A DNA stretch of 64,000 bases from Nocardioides sp. TRM66260-LWL (GTDB lineage Bacteria > Actinomycetota > Actinomycetes > Propionibacteriales > Nocardioidaceae): NCBI RefSeq assembly GCF_020075545.1, contig NZ_JAIQZK010000001.1, positions 62,001 to 126,000 on the forward strand, in the 5' to 3' direction. The notes under the pieces were generated by a model. It searched no databases, had not been told where the DNA came from, and saw only the letters and a program-made list of their open reading frames with translations. Positions 27,874 through 34,679 of this stretch are shown piece after piece. A program made the translations under genes and the position numbers. Each line of letters opens with the position of its first letter. Position 1 is the first letter of the stretch.

Positions 27874-28140
27874 GTGAGCAAGAAGCCGCATTCCGCCGAC
27901 AGGGCCGCCCAGCTGGAGCGGGAGATCGCCGAGGCGCGCGAGCGGCTCGCCGTCTCCGTCGGCCAGCTGGCCTACCGGGCCAAGCCGCAGACGATCGTGC
28001 GCCGCGAGGTGTCGAGCGTGAAGGCGAGGTTCGTCGACCCCGCCACCGGCCAGCCGCGCACCGACGTCATCGTCAAGGTGGCGGGCGTCGTCGTCGGCTC
28101 GCTCACCGTGATCGTGCTGATCCGCCGCGCCAACCGCTGA
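27874..28140 (+). CDS. DUF3618 protein
   Basis: An 88-residue protein of the DUF3618 family: an N-terminal coiled-coil 'QLEREIAEARERLAVSVGQLA', a conserved 'RAKPQTIVRREV' stretch, and one C-terminal membrane helix 'VIVKVAGVVVGSLTVIVLI' followed by basic residues. It is probably anchored in the membrane with the coil in the cytoplasm; function is unknown. GTG 27874 is used because TAGGGT (27861-27866) lies 7 bp upstream. An in-frame GTG at 27865 is inside the promoter. Confidence 0.85.
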   Translation: MSKKPHSADRAAQLEREIAEARERLAVSVGQLAYRAKPQTIVRREVSSVKARFVDPATGQPRTDVIVKVAGVVVGSLTVIVLIRRANR

Positions 28141-28151
28141 GGTCGTCGCGC

Positions 28152-28475
28152 GTGAGCGAGAAGACCCCGATCAAGATGCTGCACGACCGGGTCCTGGTCG
28201 AGCTCGACCAGGAGGCCGGCGAGCGGCGCTCCACCGGCGGCATCGTCATCCCTGCCACCGCCGCGATGGGCGCCCGGCGCCTCGCGTGGGCGCGGGTCGT
28301 CGGCCACGGCCCGCAGGCCCGTGCCGTGCAGATCGGCGATCGCGTGCTGTTCGACGCCGACGACAAGGCCGAGGTCGAGGTGCAGGGCGAGGTGTACGTC
28401 GTCATGCGCGAGCGCGACGTCCACGCGGTGGCGGCCGACCGGCTCGCCGACGAGGCCACCGGCCTCTACCTGTGA
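28152..28475 (+). CDS. GroES/Cpn10-like protein
   Basis: A 107-residue protein with the GroES-like beta-barrel pattern: 'LHDRVLVELDQEAGERRSTGGIVIP' in pieces, then 'ARVVGHGPQARAVQIGDRVLFD', and 'VQGEVYVVMRERDVHAV'. It is separate from the housekeeping groES and lacks a neighbouring groEL, so a chaperonin role is unsure. It follows the DUF3618 gene by 11 bp and is probably cotranscribed. Its TGA abuts the stop of the opposite-strand gene directly. Confidence 0.83.
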   Translation: MSEKTPIKMLHDRVLVELDQEAGERRSTGGIVIPATAAMGARRLAWARVVGHGPQARAVQIGDRVLFDADDKAEVEVQGEVYVVMRERDVHAVAADRLADEATGLYL

Positions 28476-28976
28476 TCAGCGGGCGCGGAAGAACCCGGCC
28501 GCGCTGAGCAGGTCCGCGCAGCGGTCGCAGAGCGCGGCCGGCTCGGTGTCACGGGGGTCGGTCGCGCTGCGCTGACGTCGTCCGCGCACCGTCGCCTCCA
28601 CGGGCGCGGCGTGGTGGGCGCTCGCGCAGAAGCCGAGGAACTCCCGACCGTCGCGATCCGCGGCCGGCGGCTCGGCGACGAATCCGGCGCGCGGAGCCCG
28701 CGGCGTGGGGGCGGGCGCCTCGGGGGCGGGCGTCTCGAGGGCGGCCGCCCTCGCGGTGCCCGTCAGGAGCCGCGGGTCCGCGTCGTCGCGGCGGGCCAGC
28801 CCGGCCTCGACCAGCGCGTCGCCCACCGGCTCGGAGCGGACGCGGAAGCCGAAGCCGCCGGCCGCCGAGCGGCGGCAGTGCTCCAGGACGGCGTCGTCGA
28901 CCCAGGTGCCGCGCACCCACGCGCCCGTCACCGAGAGCAGTCGGGTCTCGCGGCGCATCGCTGCTGTGGGGCTCAT
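28476..28976 (-). CDS. hypothetical protein with C-terminal Cys cluster
   Basis: A 166-residue protein I cannot assign. The N-terminal half ('LLSVTGAWVRGTWVDDAVLEHC') looks folded. The middle is Pro/Ala-rich. The C-terminus has Cys and His residues in 'GFCASAHHAAP' and 'AALCDRCADLLSAAGFF', arranged like a small metal site. ATG 28976 has only a weak GAGA-type ribosome site; ATG 28958 is an alternative. Its stop codon abuts the GroES-like gene with no spacer, so the two mRNAs converge head-on. Confidence 0.6.
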   Translation of the reverse strand: MSPTAAMRRETRLLSVTGAWVRGTWVDDAVLEHCRRSAAGGFGFRVRSEPVGDALVEAGLARRDDADPRLLTGTARAAALETPAPEAPAPTPRAPRAGFVAEPPAADRDGREFLGFCASAHHAAPVEATVRGRRQRSATDPRDTEPAALCDRCADLLSAAGFFRAR

Positions 28977-29079
28977 GTCGGTCTCAACGAGGCACGACGC
29001 CGCAGGTCACGGATGCCCCCGGAGGCATACGTCACGTGCCCGGGGCGTAACCGGCGCCGTCCGTCCGCGTTGAGGGGGC

Positions 29080-29436
29080 ATGGTGTTCACGATCGTCCTC
29101 GGCGGCTTCCACACCGCCCACCTCGACCCCGTCACCGGGTGCGGCCTGGTGGTCTGCCCCCGCCCGGAGCTCGACGTGTGGCTCGACGACGAGTCGGTGC
29201 TCGGCGCCGCCTGGGTCGATGCGACGCGGAAGCTGGCGCGTGCGGGCTGGGCGCCGATCGTCGACGCCCAGGGCCTGCTCCGCTACGAGGGCGTCACGGA
29301 GGACGGCTCGCTCGTCGCCTCGGTGGCGGCCGAGCGGGGCCTGCTGCCCGCCACGCCGGCGACCCTCGACCACGAGACGTGGTCGCAGCTGTGCCAGGCC
29401 GCGGGCCTGGTCGGCGTCAGCGCGCCGCGCGCCTGA
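29080..29436 (+). CDS. hypothetical protein, 118 aa
   Basis: No family recognised. It has a compact, mostly beta N-terminus ('MVFTIVLGGFHTAHLDPVTGCGLVVCP'-like start) and no export signal. A GAGGGGG ribosome site lies just before the ATG. It is divergent from the Cys-cluster gene and is followed by a strong hairpin, which supports a real transcription unit. Confidence 0.5.
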   Translation: MVFTIVLGGFHTAHLDPVTGCGLVVCPRPELDVWLDDESVLGAAWVDATRKLARAGWAPIVDAQGLLRYEGVTEDGSLVASVAAERGLLPATPATLDHETWSQLCQAAGLVGVSAPRA

Positions 29437-29483
29437 CCCCCGGCGCGTCCACCGCGCCTCCCCGCCTCCCTCCCCGGAGAAGA

Positions 29484-29518
29484 CGAGAGCCCGGCACCGT
29501 GATGGTGCCGGGCTCTCG
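29484..29518. terminator. 15-bp hairpin terminator
   Basis: CGAGAGCCCGGCACC (29484-29498) pairs perfectly with GGTGCCGGGCTCTCG (29504-29518) around the loop GTGAT. It lies 47 bp after the 29080-29436 gene, before the convergent MerR gene. There is no T-run, as is usual for actinobacterial hairpin terminators. The stretch from here to 29654 holds nothing else I can identify. Confidence 0.75.
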
Positions 29519-29654
29519 CGCATCCCGGTCGACCCCGGAGCCGGCGGAGTGGGATTCCGCGGGCCCCGGGGCCACCTGGGGGTGCCGTCCGCGGGTGCCT
29601 GGGGACGGACGGCGGGTCGGTGGAGGCGTGGGGGTCGGTCCGGTGCCGGCTCGG

Positions 29655-30527
29655 TCAGCGCCCGAAGGCGTCGACGTAGGACACGATGCGGCCGACCATC
29701 TCGCTGGTCGCCCGCAGGTCGGTGACGCCCGGCGAGGCCTCGGTGGCCAGGGAGTGCAGCACCGGCGCGGCCGCGGCGGCGTCGACGCTGGCGGCGACGG
29801 TCGCGCAGGCGCGGGCCGCCTCGCGGACGGCGGTGGGCTCGAACGTCCACACGGCCTCGAAGACCCGCTCGCGGTCCTTGACGCTGCTCTGGCCGGGCAG
29901 CTCCCACGCGCTCAGCGCGACGGGCAGCTCGCGGGAGTCGCAGATGACCGCCCACTCGCGCCGCAGGGGCGCGGACTCCGGCAGCGGGATCTTCACCGGC
30001 ACCGGGCCGGTGGCCGGCGGCAGCTCGGAGGGCACCGGGGTGTCGGGGAAGTCGGCGAAGACCATCGCGACCTGCGCCACCCGGGACAGCTCGATCCAGC
30101 GCTCGCCCGCGGCGTTGAAGTACCGCTCGCGCTGGAAGGAGCCGAAGATGCGGGCGTGGTCGGCCTTGGCGCAGAACTCGTCCTCGATCGCCCACGAGAG
30201 CGCCAGCAGCGTGCTCTTGCGCAGCCGCAGCGGGGTGAGGTGCGGGTGGGTCTGGCGGAGCCGGGCGAAGATCGACGGGGCCGCCGGGCGCGCGAGGTCG
30301 GCCACGTCGGCGATCGCCGCCTCGAGGCGCGACCCGGCGTCACGCCGGGCCATCACGTCGAGCACGGCCTTGACATCCTCCGGGGTGTAGCGGCGGTGGC
30401 CGCTGGCCAGTCGCTTGGCCCGTGGGAAGCCGTGCCGGTTCTCCCACATGCGCAGGGTCGCCACGGCGACGCCCGTGCGCTCGGACAGGTCACCGATGCT
30501 CAGCACGGCGTCGTCCTCGGTCGTCAT
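29655..30527 (-). CDS. MerR-family regulator with DICT sensory domain
   Basis: A 290-residue regulator. The MerR HTH is at the N-terminus ('IGDLSERTGVAVATLRMWEN' then 'GFPRAKRLASGHRRYTPEDV'). The middle-to-C-terminal part resembles the DICT domain ('FGSFQRERYFNAAGERWIEL', 'RVAQVAMVFADFP', 'WAVICDSRELPVALSAWELP'), a sensor tied to light responses in several bacteria. ATG 30527 has a GAGGAGGA ribosome site. It follows the FAD oxidoreductase gene by 73 bp on the same strand, so it may control that operon and the divergent gene pair. Confidence 0.82.
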   Translation of the reverse strand: MTTEDDAVLSIGDLSERTGVAVATLRMWENRHGFPRAKRLASGHRRYTPEDVKAVLDVMARRDAGSRLEAAIADVADLARPAAPSIFARLRQTHPHLTPLRLRKSTLLALSWAIEDEFCAKADHARIFGSFQRERYFNAAGERWIELSRVAQVAMVFADFPDTPVPSELPPATGPVPVKIPLPESAPLRREWAVICDSRELPVALSAWELPGQSSVKDRERVFEAVWTFEPTAVREAARACATVAASVDAAAAAPVLHSLATEASPGVTDLRATSEMVGRIVSYVDAFGR

Positions 30528-30600
30528 GGTGTCCTCCTCACGGTCGGGTGTGGTCGGTGGCGGTGTGCGGCGGCCGGATCCGGCCGCCCGTGGCCGGGGC

Positions 30601-31905
30601 TCAGGAGGCACGGCGACCTCCGGCGTCGCGGGGGAGGCCGAGCCGGTCGAGGACCGCCGTCGCGGCGCGCTCCCCGGAGGCCAGCGCCCCCTGGAGCGAC
30701 GGCGTCGCGCGGTGGTCGCCGCAGACGACGAGGTCGTCGGCGAGCCAGGTGGCCTCGGCCCGCACGCGGGCCGGCACGGTCGTGGCCGGCAGCGCGTGGA
30801 CGATCTCGTGGCGTGCGACGGGCTCCCAGTCGCCCGGGTCGACGCCGTGGATCTCGCCCGCGTGCCGGCGCATCTCGGCCTCCGACGGGACCGGGCCCGA
30901 GCCGAGCAGCGCGCTGCCCTGGACGAGGTGGCGTCCGGCGGGAGCGTGCTCGGGCACGGCCTGCGAGACGACGGCGGTGTTGACCAGGGGCCCGCGGCCC
31001 GCGCGGACGTCGACGTGCACGAGGGAGTCGGCGGCCGGCGCGGTCGGTGCCGACCACCACTGGGTGACGACGCCCCGCGGCTCGGGGGCGGCGAGGTCGA
31101 GCCGGTCGTGCGCGGCAGCCGCGTCGGTGGCCCACACGATCACGTCCGCTCGGACGTCGCCGGCGGGGGAGCGGAGCAGCGCGCCGTCGGCGTCGCGCTC
31201 GATCGTCTCGACCTCGTGGTCGAGACGGACGTCGAGGCCCTCGGCCAGGAGCCGCGGCAGGACGCCGATGCCGCCCACGGGCAGCCCCGGGACGCCGGAC
31301 AGGAAGCTGCGGACCACGAGCAGGGCGTAGCGGTTGGCGACCTCGGCGGGGTGGTCGAGCACGACGCCGGAGAGGAACCCGAGCAGGGCCTCGCGCAGCT
31401 CGCCGGCGACGCCGGCGTCGTCCAGCGCGCGGCCGAGCGTCACGTCGTCGGCCGCCTCGACCCGTCGGGCGAGCCGGTGCGCGGCCGGCCCGGCCACGAG
31501 GACCGGGCGCAGCCAGCGGGCCAGGGCCAGCGCGTCGCCGGGGTTCCGACCGAGCGCGCCGAGGGTGCCCAGGGTCAGGCGCGGTGCCTTGAGCGGGTGG
31601 CCCCACCGGCGCAGGCCGTCGTCGGTGCGCAGGGCGAGCCCCGCGGTGAAAGGGCGCAGGTCCAAGCGCTCGACGTCGATCGCGCGCCGCAGGGCCGGGT
31701 AGCCGGGGTTGAGCACCTGGAAGCCGTGGTCGACGACGTGGCCGTCGACGACGTCGCTGGCGACGCGTCCGCCCACGCGTGCGGAGCGCTCGAGGACGGT
31801 GACGGCGAGGCCTGCCCGCTCCAGCACCGCCGCCGCGCGCAGGCCAGCGACGCCCGCGCCGACGACGGCGACGCGGCTCGCGCCTGCGCGGTGGTGGGAG
31901 GTCAT
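30601..31905 (-). CDS. FAD-dependent oxidoreductase (amine oxidase/phytoene-desaturase-like)
   Basis: A 434-residue flavoprotein. The N-terminal dinucleotide-binding motif is 'VAVVGAGVAGLRAAAVLERAG', extended by 'ARVGGR', and the C-terminal FAD motif is 'VCGDHRATPSLQGALASGERAA' in pieces. No membrane segment is present. It resembles actinobacterial protoporphyrinogen-oxidase or desaturase-like proteins placed beside MerR-DICT regulators and light-response genes. Substrate unknown. An AT-richer divergent promoter region lies upstream. Confidence 0.83.
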   Translation of the reverse strand: MTSHHRAGASRVAVVGAGVAGLRAAAVLERAGLAVTVLERSARVGGRVASDVVDGHVVDHGFQVLNPGYPALRRAIDVERLDLRPFTAGLALRTDDGLRRWGHPLKAPRLTLGTLGALGRNPGDALALARWLRPVLVAGPAAHRLARRVEAADDVTLGRALDDAGVAGELREALLGFLSGVVLDHPAEVANRYALLVVRSFLSGVPGLPVGGIGVLPRLLAEGLDVRLDHEVETIERDADGALLRSPAGDVRADVIVWATDAAAAHDRLDLAAPEPRGVVTQWWSAPTAPAADSLVHVDVRAGRGPLVNTAVVSQAVPEHAPAGRHLVQGSALLGSGPVPSEAEMRRHAGEIHGVDPGDWEPVARHEIVHALPATTVPARVRAEATWLADDLVVCGDHRATPSLQGALASGERAATAVLDRLGLPRDAGGRRAS

Positions 31906-31960
31906 GGAGCGTCAGCAGTCCTTCAGGTGTCGGATCACCCGTGCGTAGGTGATGAGCTTC

Positions 31961-32050
31961 AATCTACACCAAACCTCAACAGGGCCGCTGAGAACATGAA
32001 CAAAGATCTGAGGTTAGGGCTTGGAATCTCAACAGGACTGTGTGTAGATT
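31961..32050. promoter_or_regulatory. divergent promoter with nested inverted repeats
   Basis: AATCTACAC (31961-31969) and GTGTAGATT (32042-32050) are inverted copies, and AACCTCA (31972-31978) and TGAGGTT (32009-32015) are a second nested pair. CTCAACAGG occurs twice (31976-31984, 32028-32036). TAGATT on each strand could be a -10 element; TTGGAA (32021-32026) lies 18 bp from the rightward one. The local composition is much less GC-rich than the rest. It is a probable MerR-DICT target. Confidence 0.55.
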
Positions 32051-32103
32051 TCCGATCAGCAAGTTCAGCAGGCCCACCTCGGCAGCACAGGAACGGAGCT
32101 CGG

Positions 32104-32625
32104 ATGACCACCACCTCGGCCCACCCGGCCCGGTTCCTGCGCGGCCGCCTCCGACTGGTCGGCGGGGTGCAGCACGTGGCGGGCGACACCCCGCCGACCT
32201 CCTTCTCCGCAGCACGGCCCGGCACCCGGCCGATGCTGCTCACGCCGTACGCGGCCACCGCGCTCGAGTCGCCGTCCGCGACGGTCGCCGCGCGGCACAG
32301 CCGCTCGGGCCTGCAGCGCCGGCTCCGCGTCGGACAGCAGGTCGTGCTCGTCGACCGCCGCGGCGGGCAGCATGACGGCGTGGTAGAGGACATCGCCTAC
32401 ACCGAGGACGACGTCGTCTACCTCCTGGGACCGGAGCGACGCGGCCGGCGTCGTCCGACCTCCCTGCCGACGCCGACCGCGACTCCGGGCCCGTCCCGAC
32501 GCACCACCGCCCTGCTGGCGCGCACCGCGCCCGACACGGACCGCGACGCGCGCAGCGCGTCGGTCCTCGACCTCGAGCTCGCCCGGCGGCGTCGTGCCGC
32601 CCGGGAGGACGGAGCAGTCCGATGA
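32104..32625 (+). CDS. hypothetical protein, 173 aa
   Basis: Family not recognised. ATG 32104 has a GGAG site 6 bp upstream. A small beta-rich core, 'RLRVGQQVVLVDRRGGQHDGVVEDIAYTEDDVVYLL' in pieces, resembles an SH3- or PRC-like barrel; both ends are Arg/Pro/Thr-rich and probably disordered. No signal peptide. Divergent from the FAD oxidoreductase and coupled by ATGA to the next gene, it is probably under the same MerR-DICT-linked promoter. Confidence 0.5.
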   Translation: MTTTSAHPARFLRGRLRLVGGVQHVAGDTPPTSFSAARPGTRPMLLTPYAATALESPSATVAARHSRSGLQRRLRVGQQVVLVDRRGGQHDGVVEDIAYTEDDVVYLLGPERRGRRRPTSLPTPTATPGPSRRTTALLARTAPDTDRDARSASVLDLELARRRRAAREDGAVR

Positions 32626-33059
32626 GCACCACCCAGCCCACCCACGTGCAGCAGGCCGCCCGGATGCGTGACGCGCTCGGCCGTCTGCGCCGCTCCCGCG
32701 CCCAGCTCCTCCGGCGTCCCGAGGACTCCTGCCAGCGGGCGGTCGAGCGCGTCGACGCGCTGATCGACGGCCTCACCCGGCGGCTCGACGAGCTCGACCT
32801 GGCCGGGGCGCCCCTCGAGGCCTGGGCCGTCCTGGTCGACGACGACGGCCGCGAGGTCAGCGTCCGCACCCCCTGCGTCATCGGCGTCCCCGACGCCGAC
32901 GGTGTGCGTCATGTCGACCGAGCGCTGGAGATGGAGGGCGACGCAGCGGCCATGGGCCGGGCACGCCGCCTCCGGCTGATCGGCGGCGACGGCGGCGTCG
33001 GAGAGCTGCCGCTCGACGACCTCGGTCGCGCTCCCATCTGGTTCGAGCGCACCGCCTAG
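32622..33059 (+). CDS. hypothetical protein with N-terminal coiled coil, 145 aa
   Basis: Unrecognised. Residues about 10-60 are a basic/acidic helix ('QQAARMRDALGRLRRSRAQL', 'ALIDGLTRRLDELDLAG'), followed by a beta-rich part ('EAWAVLVDDDGREVSVRTPC'). It starts inside the stop of the preceding gene. The hairpin array begins six bases after its TAG, so the array lies in its 3' untranslated region. Confidence 0.55.
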   Translation: MSTTQPTHVQQAARMRDALGRLRRSRAQLLRRPEDSCQRAVERVDALIDGLTRRLDELDLAGAPLEAWAVLVDDDGREVSVRTPCVIGVPDADGVRHVDRALEMEGDAAAMGRARRLRLIGGDGGVGELPLDDLGRAPIWFERTA

Positions 33060-33064
33060 AAGAC

Positions 33065-33268
33065 TTGCCGGGTCCCCTGCCTTTCTGTGGCGGGCGGGCA
33101 GGGGGCCCGGCAACACCAGACTTGTCGAGGTCCTGCGCCTTTCTGTGGCGGGCAGGCGCAGGACCTCGGCAAACAGATGTGCCGGACCCCGCGTTCTTCT
33201 GTGGCGGGCGGACGCGGGGTCCGGCATCCCCTCGTGTCGGGGCCCTTCCGTGGCGGGCGGGCCCCGGC
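33065..33268. repeat. tandem array of four hairpins with variable stems and a shared loop
   Basis: Four units repeat about every 57 bp. Arms: 33065-33081/33097-33113 (17 bp), 33122-33139/33155-33172 (18 bp), 33180-33194/33212-33226 (15 bp), 33236-33245/33259-33268 (10 bp). Stem sequences differ between units, yet each pairs fully, with single G-U wobbles in units 1, 2 and 4. The loop keeps TTCTGTGGCGGGC (TTCCGTGGCGGGC in unit 4). Stem bases are similar at the foot (TTGYCG/CGGCAA) and vary in the middle. Function unknown. Confidence 0.9.
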
Positions 33269-33355
33269 CCATCTCCACGCGCGCCGCGGTCGGCGCCACG
33301 GCCGCTAGGCTGCCGCCGCGGCGCGCGCCCGTGCCGCCCGAGGGGCAGGAGACCG

Positions 33356-34075
33356 ATGACGACCGATGCCGCCGTCGACGACGGCCTCGCCCGCGTCCTG
33401 CTCCGTGCCGGCGTCGTCGCGCTGGCTCAGGTCGACCTCGCGCGCGAGCGGGCCGACGCCCTGCCGCTGGCCGCGAGCCTGATCAGCGTCGGCGCCGTGT
33501 CGGACGACGTGCTGGCCCGGGTCCTGGGGACGCATCACGAGCTGCCGGTGCTCGACCGCGCTCAGCTGGACGACCTCACCGCCCTGGTCGACGCGAGCGG
33601 CTCCGCGGCCGTCCCGGTCGAGGCCTGGCACCAGGGCCTCGGCGGCGTCGTCGCGGTCACGCCGGCGCCGGGGGTCGTCGCGATCGCGCGGCTGCGCGAC
33701 CTGCAGGCGACCGTCGGATCGCCGGGCGAGCCGCGCGCGGCCAGCGCCGACACCGCGGCGGGCGCCACCATCTCGGCGCTCCTCGATCGCGTGGTCGCGC
33801 TGCGCGCCGACGACGTCGTCAGCGAGTCGGTCGGCGACCGGGCCCGGATGCGGCTGCGGATCGGCGAGGTCGTCGAGGAGCTCCTCGACGTGCCCGCGGC
33901 GATCCTGCCGGCGCTCTCGGCGGAGCTGAAGCACCGGGCGGGCCTCGACCCGCTCGTCCGGCACCGGCCGCAGGACGCGCTGGTGCCGCTGCAGGCCTCG
34001 ATCGGCCCCGTGCTCGCGCACGTGGCGACCACGCCCACCCCCGCGGGGGAGCGGGTCGTCGTCAGGTTCGTCTGA
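33356..34075 (+). CDS. orphan GspE/PilB N-terminal (MshEN-like) protein without ATPase
   Basis: A 239-residue protein resembling only the N-terminal half of type II secretion/type IV pilus ATPases. Residues about 8-75 fit the MshEN/T2SSE_N domain ('LLRAGVVALAQVDLARERAD', 'LISVGAVSDDVLARVLGTHH'). Residues about 160-239 fit the domain just before the ATPase core ('MRLRIGEVVEELLDVPAAIL', 'KHRAGLDPLVRHRPQDALVP'), ending 'GERVVVRFV' exactly where Walker A would begin soon after. No ATPase or pilus genes lie nearby. TAGGCT (33306-33311) and an AGGAG site precede it. Confidence 0.72.
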   Translation: MTTDAAVDDGLARVLLRAGVVALAQVDLARERADALPLAASLISVGAVSDDVLARVLGTHHELPVLDRAQLDDLTALVDASGSAAVPVEAWHQGLGGVVAVTPAPGVVAIARLRDLQATVGSPGEPRAASADTAAGATISALLDRVVALRADDVVSESVGDRARMRLRIGEVVEELLDVPAAILPALSAELKHRAGLDPLVRHRPQDALVPLQASIGPVLAHVATTPTPAGERVVVRFV

Positions 34076-34083
34076 CGTCGCGC

Positions 34084-34266
34084 TCAGGCGTCGGCGAAGC
34101 AGAGCAGGCAGGAGCCGGCCGTGTGGGCGAGGTGGCTGCCGTGCAGGCGCTCCGAGCGGCGCAGGAGGTCGCGCAGCGCCTGTTCGGACCGGGCGATCTC
34201 GACCCGGGCGGCGGCGGTGGCGTCGTCGAACTGCGCGTGCAGGGTGCTGGCTGCGCTGATGCCCAT
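34084..34266 (-). CDS. small hypothetical protein with CLLC motif, 60 aa
   Basis: A 60-residue protein with a strong GAGGAGGA ribosome site before ATG 34266. Its helical body 'ARVEIARSEQALRDLLRRSE' is followed by 'LHGSHLAHTAGSCLLCFADA'. The C-terminal His residues and C-x-x-C pair could bind a metal or disulfide partner. Family unknown. It converges with the GspE-like gene, whose stop is 8 bp away. Confidence 0.55.
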   Translation of the reverse strand: MGISAASTLHAQFDDATAAARVEIARSEQALRDLLRRSERLHGSHLAHTAGSCLLCFADA

Positions 34267-34480
34267 CTCGTCCTCCTCGGGTCCGGGTGCGCGTCGTCGC
34301 GCTCCGTGAGGAGCATGCGCCGGGGTCGGCCTGCTCCACAACGGACGGGGGCCAGGTCGACCCGACCGCCGTCGCAGATGACCCGATCGGACTATCCGGG
34401 CTCGACCTGAGCGGTTTCCCGGTGCGGATCGAGGCGGACCGGGCCGGCGCGGATCGACGCGGATCTGCCCGGAGACGACG

Positions 34481-34511
34481 CGAGGCCCCGACCGTGGTGG
34501 TCGGGGCCTCG
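34481..34511. terminator. hairpin terminator after tRNA-Lys
   Basis: CGAGGCCCCGACC (34481-34493) pairs perfectly with GGTCGGGGCCTCG (34499-34511) around GTGGT. It begins 8 bp from the tRNA-Lys 3' end on the minus strand, the expected place for its terminator. The remaining sequence between 34267 and 34480 shows no gene or clear site. Confidence 0.75.
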
Positions 34512-34519
34512 CGAGGTGG

Positions 34520-34592
<73 letters not shown>

Positions 34593-34679
34593 CCGTGCGG
34601 TGAAGCGAAGAGAACATTACCAGCGCCCCGCAGGCCGGAGAAATCGAGGGACGAGCGGAGTCGGCCCGTGCGGTCCGGA

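Noticed and set aside
28476-28570. Possible rRNA or tRNA remnant near the GroES-like gene
   Set aside because: No cloverleaf or conserved rRNA stretch could be drawn; the bases code for the C-terminus of the minus-strand gene.
33065-33268. Hairpin array considered as a CRISPR array
   Set aside because: The conserved part is a 13-nt loop, the variable parts are self-complementary and there are no cas genes. Spacers would not be palindromic.
33065-33268. Hairpin array considered as integron attC sites
   Set aside because: No RYYYAAC/GTTRRRY ends, no gene cassettes between units and no integrase nearby.
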